A DNA stretch of 13,158 bases from Planctomycetaceae bacterium. GTDB taxonomy: Bacteria; Planctomycetota; Planctomycetia; Pirellulales; Pirellulaceae. Below the pieces are notes generated by a model. That model worked only from the letters and a program-made list of their open reading frames with translations. It was not told the origin of the DNA and ran no database searches. The position numbers and the translations under genes are program-made. Of the stretch, positions 1-6,969 are shown piece after piece; the stretch's first letter is position 1; every line of letters begins with the position of its first letter. The DNA is taken from contig PKCQ01000585.1 in the NCBI GenBank assembly GCA_002862265.1, positions 1-13,158 of the forward strand, in the 5' to 3' direction.

Positions 1-9
1 TGTTTTTCG

Positions 10-99
10 TCCAATTTGTTTTCCGCTTGTTTTCATCCTCCAGGCCTTTGTTTTCAATTTCCAAGCCTTTGTTTCACCTTCCAGACATTTGTTTTCCTC
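10..99. repeat. Degenerate 20-21 bp tandem repeats
   Basis: Four imperfect copies of a unit resembling TCCAGGCCTTTGTTTTC begin at about 10, 39, 60 and 80. The last three are spaced 21 and 20 bases apart and the first is 29 bases away. On the minus strand they read as GAAAACAAAGGCCTGGA-like units. The block spans the last few codons and stop of the HD-domain gene and continues beyond it. Mixed 20 and 21 base spacing argues against conserved in-frame coding repeats. The array may continue past the left edge of the window. Confidence 0.5.
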
Positions 100-925
100 C
101 CATAGGGAAAACACGTTCGAGGCCAGAGTCATGCGCGCCAGAATCGTTCAATTGAGGCTCAGCCTGCTGGCTAAACCCAGGCGCTAAAGGAGCCGAAAGT
201 CTGGACAGCCATCGCCCCGCGATTTGCTGTTCAATTTCGACTCGCGGCTGGCTGTTCATGCTGGCAAAGTCTTGTACGAGCTCCGTATCGAACTGTGTCC
301 CTGCGTTGCGACACAACTCCTGTAACGCAACCTCATGACTCAGAGCCCTACGAAACACTTGCTCAGTCGTCATTGAGTCAAATGCGTCTGCGATCGCCAG
401 CATGCTTCCCAATGAATCGCTTAGTCCTTTCTGCTCAGCTTCAGCAAAGGACAATCTTGCCGCCTGAACAATCTGAATCATCCCTGATTCCGCTCCAGCA
501 CTTGCCAGCAATTGATCCGCCAAAGAACGCTGAGCATCCATGGCTATCTTCTGGTCCTGATTGAGCTCCAGTGGTGTGTGAAGAACATCTTCGGGAACTG
601 CAATTTTTCCAATATCGTGCAGCAGCGCCGCGACTTCGAGCCAGTCCCACTGCTGGTGGTCCAACTTGCGCCAACAAGCCCATTTTGAGCAGACCAGTGC
701 CACTCGCAGACTATGCGACGCCGTCGGTGGATGCTTGGCTTTTAGAGCTTGGAACAGGCTGACGTGGATTCCAAGCCTTGACCTTGCCATGCTTTGATCC
801 ATGTCACTTTCTTGCGCCACAGCGAGCCCCGAGGGCGGCTTAACGGTTGGGAAAATAGATTCGGCGTTCGGCATAGACTCGGCGTTCTGCGTAAAACCGT
901 CGTTGGATTCAGAGGAAGAATTCAT
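74..925 (-). CDS. Degenerate HD-GYP-type HD domain protein
   Basis: This 283-residue protein resembles the HD-GYP class of metal-dependent phosphohydrolases, whose active members degrade cyclic di-GMP. Seen directly: a Ser/Asn/Gln-rich N-terminus (1-45), an upstream His (H71 in ASHSLRVA), the core HD motif with Lys (LLHDIGK, H103, D104, K107), and the downstream AIADAFDSMTTEQVFRRAL block (177-195), which matches the DxFDAL(T/S)xxRxYR segment of HD-GYP proteins, followed by GTQFDTELVQDF. The HHExxDGxGYP segment expected between these blocks is missing, as is the second His normally after the HDIGK helix. Hydrolysis of c-di-GMP is therefore doubtful and a binding or regulatory role is possible. 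There is no membrane segment or receiver domain. The ATG at 925 is the furthest upstream start. The gene is divergent from the 1201 gene. Confidence 0.8.
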   Translation of the reverse strand: MNSSSESNDGFTQNAESMPNAESIFPTVKPPSGLAVAQESDMDQSMARSRLGIHVSLFQALKAKHPPTASHSLRVALVCSKWACWRKLDHQQWDWLEVAALLHDIGKIAVPEDVLHTPLELNQDQKIAMDAQRSLADQLLASAGAESGMIQIVQAARLSFAEAEQKGLSDSLGSMLAIADAFDSMTTEQVFRRALSHEVALQELCRNAGTQFDTELVQDFASMNSQPRVEIEQQIAGRWLSRLSAPLAPGFSQQAEPQLNDSGAHDSGLERVFPMGGKQMSGR

Positions 926-1200
926 GGGTTCGGTGTCGATCTCGAGAGTCAGCGCAAGGGCTGTTGCCCTGTAGCAGTTGATGCCAAAAGCTAGAACTGG
1001 AATCCTTTGCTGTCAAAAACTGCAGCCTTGACTATCGTTTCCGCAACCCGATCACGCTATTTTTGCCCCTACAATCCGCTTTGTCGGCCCACCTGCTCCC
1101 CAGTCCACCTTGCAATCGGCCCACGTATTTGGGAGTCTCGGCGAGAATCCTTAATGGCAAAATGCCTGCCTTCCATGCCTTCATTTTTCCTCCTGTCATC
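926..1200. other. Divergent intergenic region
   Basis: This stretch separates the HD-domain gene (minus) from the membrane protein gene (plus), so it should carry promoters for both. I see no convincing paired -35/-10 set: a TTGACT at 1028 has no acceptable -10 hexamer at 16-18 bases. If the downstream gene starts at 1399 instead of 1201, the gap would be 473 bases and could hold the 82-codon open frame 1154-1402. Confidence 0.4.
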
Positions 1201-3099
1201 ATGCCTATTGCTCGTGATGCTCGAAACAACCGCCGCCGTCGCGTCTTGCGTGATCAAGCCGAGGAGACGTCGACTCAGCGAAAGGGGCGAAAGACCCACG
1301 AGAGTGAAGAACCAGCTGGGTCGGCTGAGAAGCTCGCGAGGCGCAGCGCTGGCTACAGTCAAGAAGTCCGCCGTGCCTGCGGTACACGACTTGTTCAAAT
1401 GATTCCCGTTCGCAAGAGCAGCTACACGGCTTTAGTCTTTGTCAGCTTGCTAATTCCCAGCGTTTTGCTGCTGGCGCATTACATGATCTACGTGAGCGGT
1501 TCCCTGGTTTGGTACGGCCATCCACTTGCCACGATGCTCGACGCATCACATCCGCGTAGTGTAGCGGCATGGCTTGGCAGCAATATCTGGCTACTCTGCC
1601 TCGGGGTTACCCTGCTAACTTTTCAGCTACGCAAACACAAACTCGATGACTATGACGGCGAATACCGCCTTTGGTTTTGGATGGTGCTAACATGCATACT
1701 TGCCAGCATGGATGCAACCACTCGATTTACTGAGCTGCTTGGACTCGCACTCAACAGTTGGAGCCAACAGTCTCTGGGCTGGAGTGGGCCAGCGGTTGTC
1801 ACCGCTACGCTCGCAACATTAGTTGGTTTGCTTGGCTTGCGGCTGTGTACCGAATTGAAGACCGTGCCAACCAGCCTAGTTTTCTGGCTTGTTGGACTTA
1901 TTTCATGGGCAGGCAGCGTAGCCTTGGCCCAGGAAGAATTGCGGCTCGAAATCAGCCTACAGCTTCGTATCTGGCTCAAAGTGTTGCTTTGGCTTGCAGG
2001 CCTGACAGCGATCTGGCTATCAGCCGTAACATACTTGCGAAGTGTTTACATCGAAGCCCAACATCGTTTCTTGGCTCGCCGCAAGCTTGCCCAAAAATCG
2101 AATTTTTCCTTCCGCGAACGAGTCAAAGCTTCCCTGCCTTCCTTCCGGCGTGATGCGGCAGGTTCTGACGACATGGATGACGAAGCGGACGGCAGTAAGC
2201 TCCCTCGCTGGCGTCGTCCCAACCTCGCTCATTCAAACAACGAAGATCGCGATGCGGACGAGAACTCTGAGTCATGCTCGCAAGAGACCGCTCGGGAGAA
2301 GCGAAAACGCGAGCTTGAGGAACTAGCCGAGCTTCGAAAACTCGAGAAGGAAGAAAAAGCCCTCGAACGACAAGCTGCAATCGAGAAGAAGGCTCGACTT
2401 CAGAGGACTGAATCGCACCCCGTCGATTCCGAAAACGCGAAAGAAGGCACAGAACAAGAAGCTGAGTCAGCTCGCAGCGGTTGGCGCAAGTTGATCCCCG
2501 GAGCACCCGGGCGAAAACGATCTCTCGAATCCGAGGAAGACGCAAACGCAGAGATAGCTGAGTCGCGTTCGAGCACGGCTGAAGACTCTAGCACCAAAGG
2601 CGATGGAGAGAAGAAAAGGAGCAACTGGACGTCCTGGATCAGAGCCCCGAAAGTCGGCGAAGATGCTGAAGAGTATCACAAGGTTCCTCGTGGCCAGGGT
2701 CTCAAAGCGAAAAATGCCAAAAGCGATGAATCCACCGAAGAAGCTGAGAAAACGCGGAAAAAGCCAAGAAGTTGGTTCGGTCTGAGAAAGTTTACATCAC
2801 TGGAAGATGCTCAGGATTCGCCCGAAAGCAATCAAGCAGAAAACGATTCGGGAACCGTAAAACCGCGAAAGAAAGGTTTCTTTTCTCGATTTACGCTGCA
2901 GCCACCAGAGGATAGCTCCACCAGTGAGGAAGCGTCCTATGCAGCAGAAAGCACGCCAGACTTCCAGCCCCAAGAAGACACCACGGCGACTCCATCCGTC
3001 GTCAATTCAAGTTTCGATGAACCCGAGCGGCCTAATCGCCCTCTTTCTAAGGCAGAACGCAAAAGATTGCGACGCCGGCAAAAGAATCGCGCTGCCTAA
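1201..3099 (+). CDS. Six-helix membrane protein with long charged tail
   Basis: I do not recognise a named family. From the ATG at 1201 the protein has 632 residues. It has a basic N-terminus with RRRR near residue 11, then six predicted membrane helices at roughly 75-99, 121-143, 156-176, 198-216, 225-244 and 257-279. A tail of about 350 residues follows, rich in Glu, Lys, Arg and Ser. The tail contains a likely coiled coil (about 362-402, REKRKRELEELAELRKLEKE) and several short basic-aromatic patches separated by acidic stretches, and ends KAERKRLRRRQKNRAA. With six helices both ends should lie on the same, probably cytoplasmic, side. The start is uncertain: codon use between 1201 and 1398 resembles the rest of the gene, but an ATG at 1399, just before the first helix, would give 566 residues. 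No clear ribosome binding site marks either. gltX follows after 189 bases on the same strand. Confidence 0.75.
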   Translation: MPIARDARNNRRRRVLRDQAEETSTQRKGRKTHESEEPAGSAEKLARRSAGYSQEVRRACGTRLVQMIPVRKSSYTALVFVSLLIPSVLLLAHYMIYVSGSLVWYGHPLATMLDASHPRSVAAWLGSNIWLLCLGVTLLTFQLRKHKLDDYDGEYRLWFWMVLTCILASMDATTRFTELLGLALNSWSQQSLGWSGPAVVTATLATLVGLLGLRLCTELKTVPTSLVFWLVGLISWAGSVALAQEELRLEISLQLRIWLKVLLWLAGLTAIWLSAVTYLRSVYIEAQHRFLARRKLAQKSNFSFRERVKASLPSFRRDAAGSDDMDDEADGSKLPRWRRPNLAHSNNEDRDADENSESCSQETAREKRKRELEELAELRKLEKEEKALERQAAIEKKARLQRTESHPVDSENAKEGTEQEAESARSGWRKLIPGAPGRKRSLESEEDANAEIAESRSSTAEDSSTKGDGEKKRSNWTSWIRAPKVGEDAEEYHKVPRGQGLKAKNAKSDESTEEAEKTRKKPRSWFGLRKFTSLEDAQDSPESNQAENDSGTVKPRKKGFFSRFTLQPPEDSSTSEEASYAAESTPDFQPQEDTTATPSVVNSSFDEPERPNRPLSKAERKRLRRRQKNRAA

Positions 3100-3288
3100 G
3101 CACAACGCTGGAAATGAAAGCTAGCCATTGCTTCCTTTGCTGTTCAATCTGCCCAAGCTCCCCACGAGCGTCACTAGCTGCGATCCTCGATACGGTCCTA
3201 TCAGGTTCATCCACAGCGGTTGAAGCTTTTCCCGTTTTCGAAGAACATGTCAGCCTTCGGATACAGCCAATTTTCACACTGAGTAATC
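3100..3288. other. Intergenic region upstream of gltX
   Basis: This gap lies between two genes in the same direction. I see no terminator hairpin with a T-run and no recognisable leader or T-box element. A gltX promoter could lie here, or gltX could be read through from the upstream gene; the sequence does not decide. Confidence 0.3.
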
Positions 3289-4881
3289 ATGACCGTTCGC
3301 ACTCGCTTCGCACCCAGCCCAACTGGATACCTTCACATCGGCGGCGTCCGCACAGCTCTATTTAACTGGCTGCTTGCGAAGCAGGCAGGTGGGCAGTTTA
3401 TCTTGCGAATCGACGATACAGACTCGGGACGAAACGTCGAGGAAGCCTTGCTGCCAATTCTCAACGGATTCAAATGGCTGGGCCTGGATTGGGATGAAGG
3501 TCCAAACGTTGATGGCACGGATTCTGCCGGTCCGCATGGTCCGTACTTTCAGTCACAGCGAGGCGAATTGTACAAGGCCGCTGCAGCGAAATTACTTGAG
3601 TCAGGTCACGCCTATCGTGACTACGCCAAACCTGAAGAGCTGCAAGAGCTCCGCACTGCTGCTGAGAAAGCAGGCGAGAAGTTTGTGTATGACCGCCGCT
3701 GGATGGCGGAGACGGACGAACAAGCTGCTGCGTTTGAAGCCGAAGGCCGCAGCGCCGTCGTGCGACTCAAGATGCCTCGCAAAGGTAAATGCGAGTTCAC
3801 TGATGAGATCCGTGGCGACCTAGAATTTGCCTGGGGCGAAGAAGCAGACCACGTCATTCAACGCGCTGACGGTTCCTGTCTCTATCATTTGGCCAACGTC
3901 GTTGACGATCATGAGATGCAGATCACCCATGTCGTCCGCGCTATCGAGCATCTACCCAACACTCCACGGCAGATCTTCATCGCACTGTCGTTGGGCTATG
4001 ACTTGCCTACGTATGCTCACGTTCCATTCGTTGCCGAACCAGGCGGAACAGCGAAACTCAGCAAGCGAAAGCTCGAGAAGTACCTCAAGAACAAAGACTT
4101 TGCCTCGCTTTGCAATGCTGGAAACGAAATCGCCGCTAAAGCTGGGCTGCTACCCGACGAGGAAAACAACTCAGCGACTTTCAATCCAGTCATCGTGGAC
4201 TTTTATCGTGAGATCGGATTCTTACCCGATGCAGTATTAAATTACTTGCTACTGCTGGGCTGGTCCCTAGACGACAGCACGGAAGACTTTGACCGCGAAG
4301 CGATGCTAAAGCATTTCAGTCTGGGACGTGTGAACAAAGCTCCAGCCAGTTTTGATCCGCAGAAGCTCGTCGCCTTTCAAGCTCGTTGGATGGCAAAGTT
4401 GTCGGACGACGAGAAGTTAGCTTCGTGCTTGCCCTTTATGCAAAAGGCTGGATTTGTGTCAGTGTCCGCTCGCGAAGACGAGATTGCTCACGCTACTCGC
4501 GTACTGTCTGCTGCTGATGACCGCATCAAAATGGGCGGCGACGCACTCAACTTTGACGACTTTTTCACCGCAGACTCCGACTTAAAGTTCGACGAAGCTG
4601 TGATTCAAAAACGACTTGTCAAGGACGAAGAGGCCATTAGACGCTTGCAGAATTTCCGCGAGCAACTAGCGGCATTGGAGGAGTTTACGGTCGAGTCCAC
4701 GGAACAGTGTCTCAAGCAATTCGTCGAATCCGAGGGAATCAAGTTCAACGCCATCATTCATGCGTTGCGAGTCTCGACGACGGGCCGCGCCGTAGGCTTT
4801 GGTATGTTCGACACGCTTGCTTTGTTGGGGAAGGAACGTTGTCTTGCTCGAATTGATCGTGCGATCGAGTTGGCCAGTTGA
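3289..4881 (+). CDS. gltX: Glutamate--tRNA ligase
   Basis: This class I aminoacyl-tRNA synthetase charges tRNA(Glu) with glutamate in the cytoplasm, using ATP. The 530-residue protein opens with the catalytic signature RFAPSPTGYLHIGG (HIGH motif at 16-19), followed by RIDDTDSGR (40-48). It carries the KMSKS-equivalent KLSKR at 256-260 after HVPFVAEPGGTA. The stem-contact region is recognisable at DFYREIGFLPDAVLNYLLLLGWS. The Cys cluster of zinc-containing GluRS is absent at the expected place (DYAKPEELQELR, 111-122). Two features make it longer than many bacterial GluRS: about 37 extra residues between KLSKR and the FYREIG block, and an extended C-terminal anticodon-binding region. The ATG at 3289 puts the catalytic motif where the family has it. 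The upstream GAG is a weak ribosome-binding match. Confidence 0.97.
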   Translation: MTVRTRFAPSPTGYLHIGGVRTALFNWLLAKQAGGQFILRIDDTDSGRNVEEALLPILNGFKWLGLDWDEGPNVDGTDSAGPHGPYFQSQRGELYKAAAAKLLESGHAYRDYAKPEELQELRTAAEKAGEKFVYDRRWMAETDEQAAAFEAEGRSAVVRLKMPRKGKCEFTDEIRGDLEFAWGEEADHVIQRADGSCLYHLANVVDDHEMQITHVVRAIEHLPNTPRQIFIALSLGYDLPTYAHVPFVAEPGGTAKLSKRKLEKYLKNKDFASLCNAGNEIAAKAGLLPDEENNSATFNPVIVDFYREIGFLPDAVLNYLLLLGWSLDDSTEDFDREAMLKHFSLGRVNKAPASFDPQKLVAFQARWMAKLSDDEKLASCLPFMQKAGFVSVSAREDEIAHATRVLSAADDRIKMGGDALNFDDFFTADSDLKFDEAVIQKRLVKDEEAIRRLQNFREQLAALEEFTVESTEQCLKQFVESEGIKFNAIIHALRVSTTGRAVGFGMFDTLALLGKERCLARIDRAIELAS

Positions 4882-5121
4882 ATGGCTGAAATCGCTAGAG
4901 CTTGAGCAGCTTTGCACGGTGCGTTCGCAGCGCAACTCAGAAGACTGCATGCCTGACGGTCTGGCGAGTTGTTCAGGCTTTCAATGAGCTTCTAACCTGT
5001 CAGCTCTGCCGCACTCGACAAACCGGATCTCTCACGCAGTGAGGATAACGAGCAAGATGCTTCTCTCACGCTTAAATCGACAAGCCCTCTGCAGCTTTGG
5101 CTAGCGAGGGAAGCGTGTTAC
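4882..5121. other. Convergent intergenic region
   Basis: gltX (plus) and the DUF6580-like gene (minus) end towards each other across these 240 bases. I found no open frame with protein-like character, no tRNA and no strong hairpin with a T-run. Confidence 0.4.
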
Positions 5122-5709
5122 CTAAGACTCGATTGTTTGACTTGACGCTTTCAACTGAGGAGCAAGAATTCCTTCGTACGCCGCAAAAAACGCAACTGAA
5201 AAGAACAAATTGCCGACTAGGTTATTGGTCGCGAAAGGCAGAGCTAACCAATAACTCTGCAGCAGCCCCAAGAGGCTCATTTCGTAGCCCATCTGCGGAT
5301 CAAGCCAAGATGCAAAGTTTGTCACCAAGAAAAAGATTACGGTCGCAATGAACGCTCCACCTGGAACTTTGCAAAACAGAGGGATACGTTGCAGGCGTTC
5401 TGCTGCTATCACCTTACCAACCAAGGCTGAAAGAGCCATCGCGACGTAGACGGTTAGCATCAATGCAACACTGTAGGCTCCCATGCTTGGAATGCCCAAC
5501 CATTGCCCGACTAAGTCACTCACACTCATCGCAGCCAAAGAAACCAAAACACCTATCCCGGCAGACCAATAGTATCCCACGAATAAGCCCAAAGCCCCCA
5601 TAGCAGTGAAGTTGTACTCGTGTGGCACCAATCGCATTGCGACAGCAATCAGAAAAAAGCCAACTACAACTGGCACGATGTCTGCCTTGGAGGATCGATT
5701 CTGAGACAT
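5122..5709 (-). CDS. DUF6580-like integral membrane protein
   Basis: This 195-residue, strongly hydrophobic protein has five or six predicted helices, at about 12-29, 34-52, 53-68, 78-102, 117-134 and 152-178. The N-terminal pattern RLVPHEYNFTAMGALGLFVG, followed by MSVSDL, matches my memory of DUF6580, a family of putative transport proteins that resemble the small substrate-binding (S) subunits of ECF transporters. The later TNFASWL and the C-terminal FATNNLVGNLFF segment also fit. No substrate can be assigned, and no ECF ATPase or T subunit lies beside it. The start ATG at 5709 precedes a short polar stretch and then the first helix. I looked for a vitamin riboswitch in the leader and did not recognise one. 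Confidence 0.8.
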   Translation of the reverse strand: MSQNRSSKADIVPVVVGFFLIAVAMRLVPHEYNFTAMGALGLFVGYYWSAGIGVLVSLAAMSVSDLVGQWLGIPSMGAYSVALMLTVYVAMALSALVGKVIAAERLQRIPLFCKVPGGAFIATVIFFLVTNFASWLDPQMGYEMSLLGLLQSYWLALPFATNNLVGNLFFSVAFFAAYEGILAPQLKASSQTIES

Positions 5710-5951
5710 AAATCAAGCCTTGATAGAAACTGAGATAGATGGGAGTGCTTCAAAAGCTATCGCACGGTAGGCTTTCGATCAAGGCGTTTCCGCTGGAACT
5801 CGGCCCAGCAAAATAGAATCCCGGCGAATTTGTCTCTTGATATCCCAATAAAAAAAGCCCTGACGAATCGTTCATCCTCGGGACATTCGTGACTTGGTGT
5901 GCCTTCGTTGCGTTTGCCGCCCTATAGCCTTCGAAAGCTGCAGGTAGCGAC
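5710..5951. other. Intergenic region between two minus-strand genes
   Basis: This region is the leader of the DUF6580-like gene and lies downstream of the secreted-protein gene. It holds two candidate hairpins on the minus strand, listed separately, and no coding frame I can support. Confidence 0.4.
5850..5890 (-). terminator. Weak candidate terminator
   Basis: On the minus strand, ACGAAT and ATTCGT form a six-base inverted repeat around a 16-base loop, followed after six bases by a run of seven T (5850-5856). The stem is short and the gap to the T-run is larger than in a typical intrinsic terminator, so this is tentative. It lies in the right place to end transcription of the 5952-6650 gene. 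Confidence 0.25.
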
Positions 5952-5958
5952 CTACAGC
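5937..5958 (-). terminator. Stable hairpin overlapping a stop codon
   Basis: On the minus strand GCTGTAGGT and ACCTGCAGC pair as nine consecutive base pairs, one of them a U-G wobble, around a four-base CGCT loop. The TAG stop of the upstream gene lies inside the 5' arm. It is followed only by TTTCG, so it is either a weak terminator or a 3'-end stabilising structure. Confidence 0.4.
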
Positions 5959-6650
5959 GGGGCGGCCCAGAAAAGACCGCCAGTTGCTATGAGTTGAGTC
6001 GCTGCTGCCCTCTTATCCCACGGCAAGCTATCTTGCAGCTTGGGCACGCATGTTCCCGGTCGGCGGTTGCCCAAGGCATACACACACTCAGAAGGCTTGC
6101 GCAGACTCTGCAGGTACGGGTACAAGGCGATGGAAGTGTAAAAGCGAGCTCCCGAAGCCAACGGCTGCAACAAGCCAAACCGGTCATGGCCGTGACGCTC
6201 CAGCATCGCTTCCTCGAAATAAAGCGGATGGTGGAAAACCATACTTGGTTTCCAGTTGACCTGCTTAAAAGTTGCTCCGCGTGCGGTGCCGTCCGGCAAC
6301 ATTAACTCTGTAGCCATCGCTGCGGAGGTCTCGCCTTCCGGCTTCAAGGACATTCCAACACCGCTAATATCGGTACTCACAACTCGAATTTCTGTGGACA
6401 GCTCGCGCGTCTGAATTGGCCCAAGTGCCTCCTTCGATGAATCCTTTTCGAGAACGGGGGATTCCGCTGTTGGAGGAACTTCCTGACTAGAGATCGGCTC
6501 GGCTGGTCGGCGTACGCTAAGCCTGATCGCTGGCTCCGATCCTTCGTCGCCGAATTTGAGTTCTTGTGCAGAGCCAACAGCTGGTAAGAGCCAGACTAAC
6601 GCGAGGCAGGACCATTGGGACACGACGGCAAGAGTATTTTTCATAGCCAT
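5952..6650 (-). CDS. Secreted protein of unknown function
   Basis: The 232-residue protein starts with a clear signal peptide (hydrophobic core within LAVVSQWSCLALVWLLPAVG) and a likely cleavage site at AVGSA/QE near residue 28. A Pro/Ser/Glu-rich, probably disordered stretch follows (35-90). The C-terminal part (about 130-232) is more conserved in character: NWKPSMVFHHPLYFEEAMLE, ERHGHDRFGLLQP, and a Cys pair in ECVYALGNRRPGTCVP (C189, C201). I associate this pattern of PLYFE, ERxG, LQP and CxY-LG-RPG-C with a domain found in planctomycete exported proteins, from memory. The reading frame is open to 6764, but the ATG at 6650 (or 6644) is chosen because it puts the signal peptide at the N-terminus; GGAG lies eight bases upstream of 6650. 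The protein is probably periplasmic, with unknown role. Confidence 0.75.
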   Translation of the reverse strand: MAMKNTLAVVSQWSCLALVWLLPAVGSAQELKFGDEGSEPAIRLSVRRPAEPISSQEVPPTAESPVLEKDSSKEALGPIQTRELSTEIRVVSTDISGVGMSLKPEGETSAAMATELMLPDGTARGATFKQVNWKPSMVFHHPLYFEEAMLERHGHDRFGLLQPLASGARFYTSIALYPYLQSLRKPSECVYALGNRRPGTCVPKLQDSLPWDKRAAATQLIATGGLFWAAPL

Positions 6651-6969
6651 CCTTGGCGCTCCAAGCTTGTAAACCTTGTTTTTGGCAGTAGCCCAAGAAA
6701 TGGGCCGTTCGGAAGAAAAGTTCGGTTCCGCATCCTTGTTAGCTCCAGCGCACAGGGGCTTCACCTCATAACCGCTACAGGCAGATCACATAGAGCGAGC
6801 AGCATATTTGAGTGGGTTTGTTAGGGTTGGGAAAGCCAACTTTGACGGTCCGCCCAATTCTTCCACATTTACCACTCACAACACTGGCAGCAGGCCGATT
6901 ATCATTTGCCTTGCCACCGTTAGATCTTGCCACTTCGAGCCCCCGGATGCTTCAATCCGCGATCTACCT
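6651..6969. other. Divergent intergenic region
   Basis: These 319 bases separate the secreted-protein gene (minus) from the ABC ATPase gene (plus). Both flanking frames stay open some way into it, the minus frame to 6764 and the plus frame back to 6808, but the residues encoded there do not resemble either protein family. No tRNA, riboswitch or convincing promoter pair was recognised. It should hold both promoters. Confidence 0.4.

Noticed and set aside
1..99. CRISPR array
   Set aside because: The units are short, degenerate and contiguous, with no unique spacers and no cas genes nearby.
1028..1075. TTGACT and TACAAT as a promoter pair
   Set aside because: They are separated by 36 bases, far from the usual 17, and planctomycete promoters are poorly defined.
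1154..1402. Separate 82-codon gene for a small exported or membrane protein
   Set aside because: It overlaps a frame with more gene-like codon use (from 1201) that continues into the membrane protein, and it uses rarer Arg codons (AGG, AGA, CGG). It is kept as a finding, not as a gene.
3114..3365. Plus-strand open frame upstream of and overlapping gltX
   Set aside because: It overlaps the start of gltX in another frame and shows no protein family character.
5710..5951. Cobalamin or other vitamin riboswitch ahead of the DUF6580-like gene
   Set aside because: I could not find a B12-box-like or other conserved riboswitch core by eye; only simple hairpins are visible.
6651..6764. N-terminal extension of the secreted protein
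   Set aside because: It would place 38 polar residues before the signal peptide, which is then no longer N-terminal.
6808..6969. N-terminal extension of the ABC ATPase
   Set aside because: The 54 extra residues do not resemble the family, and the ATPase fold begins directly after the ATG at 6970.
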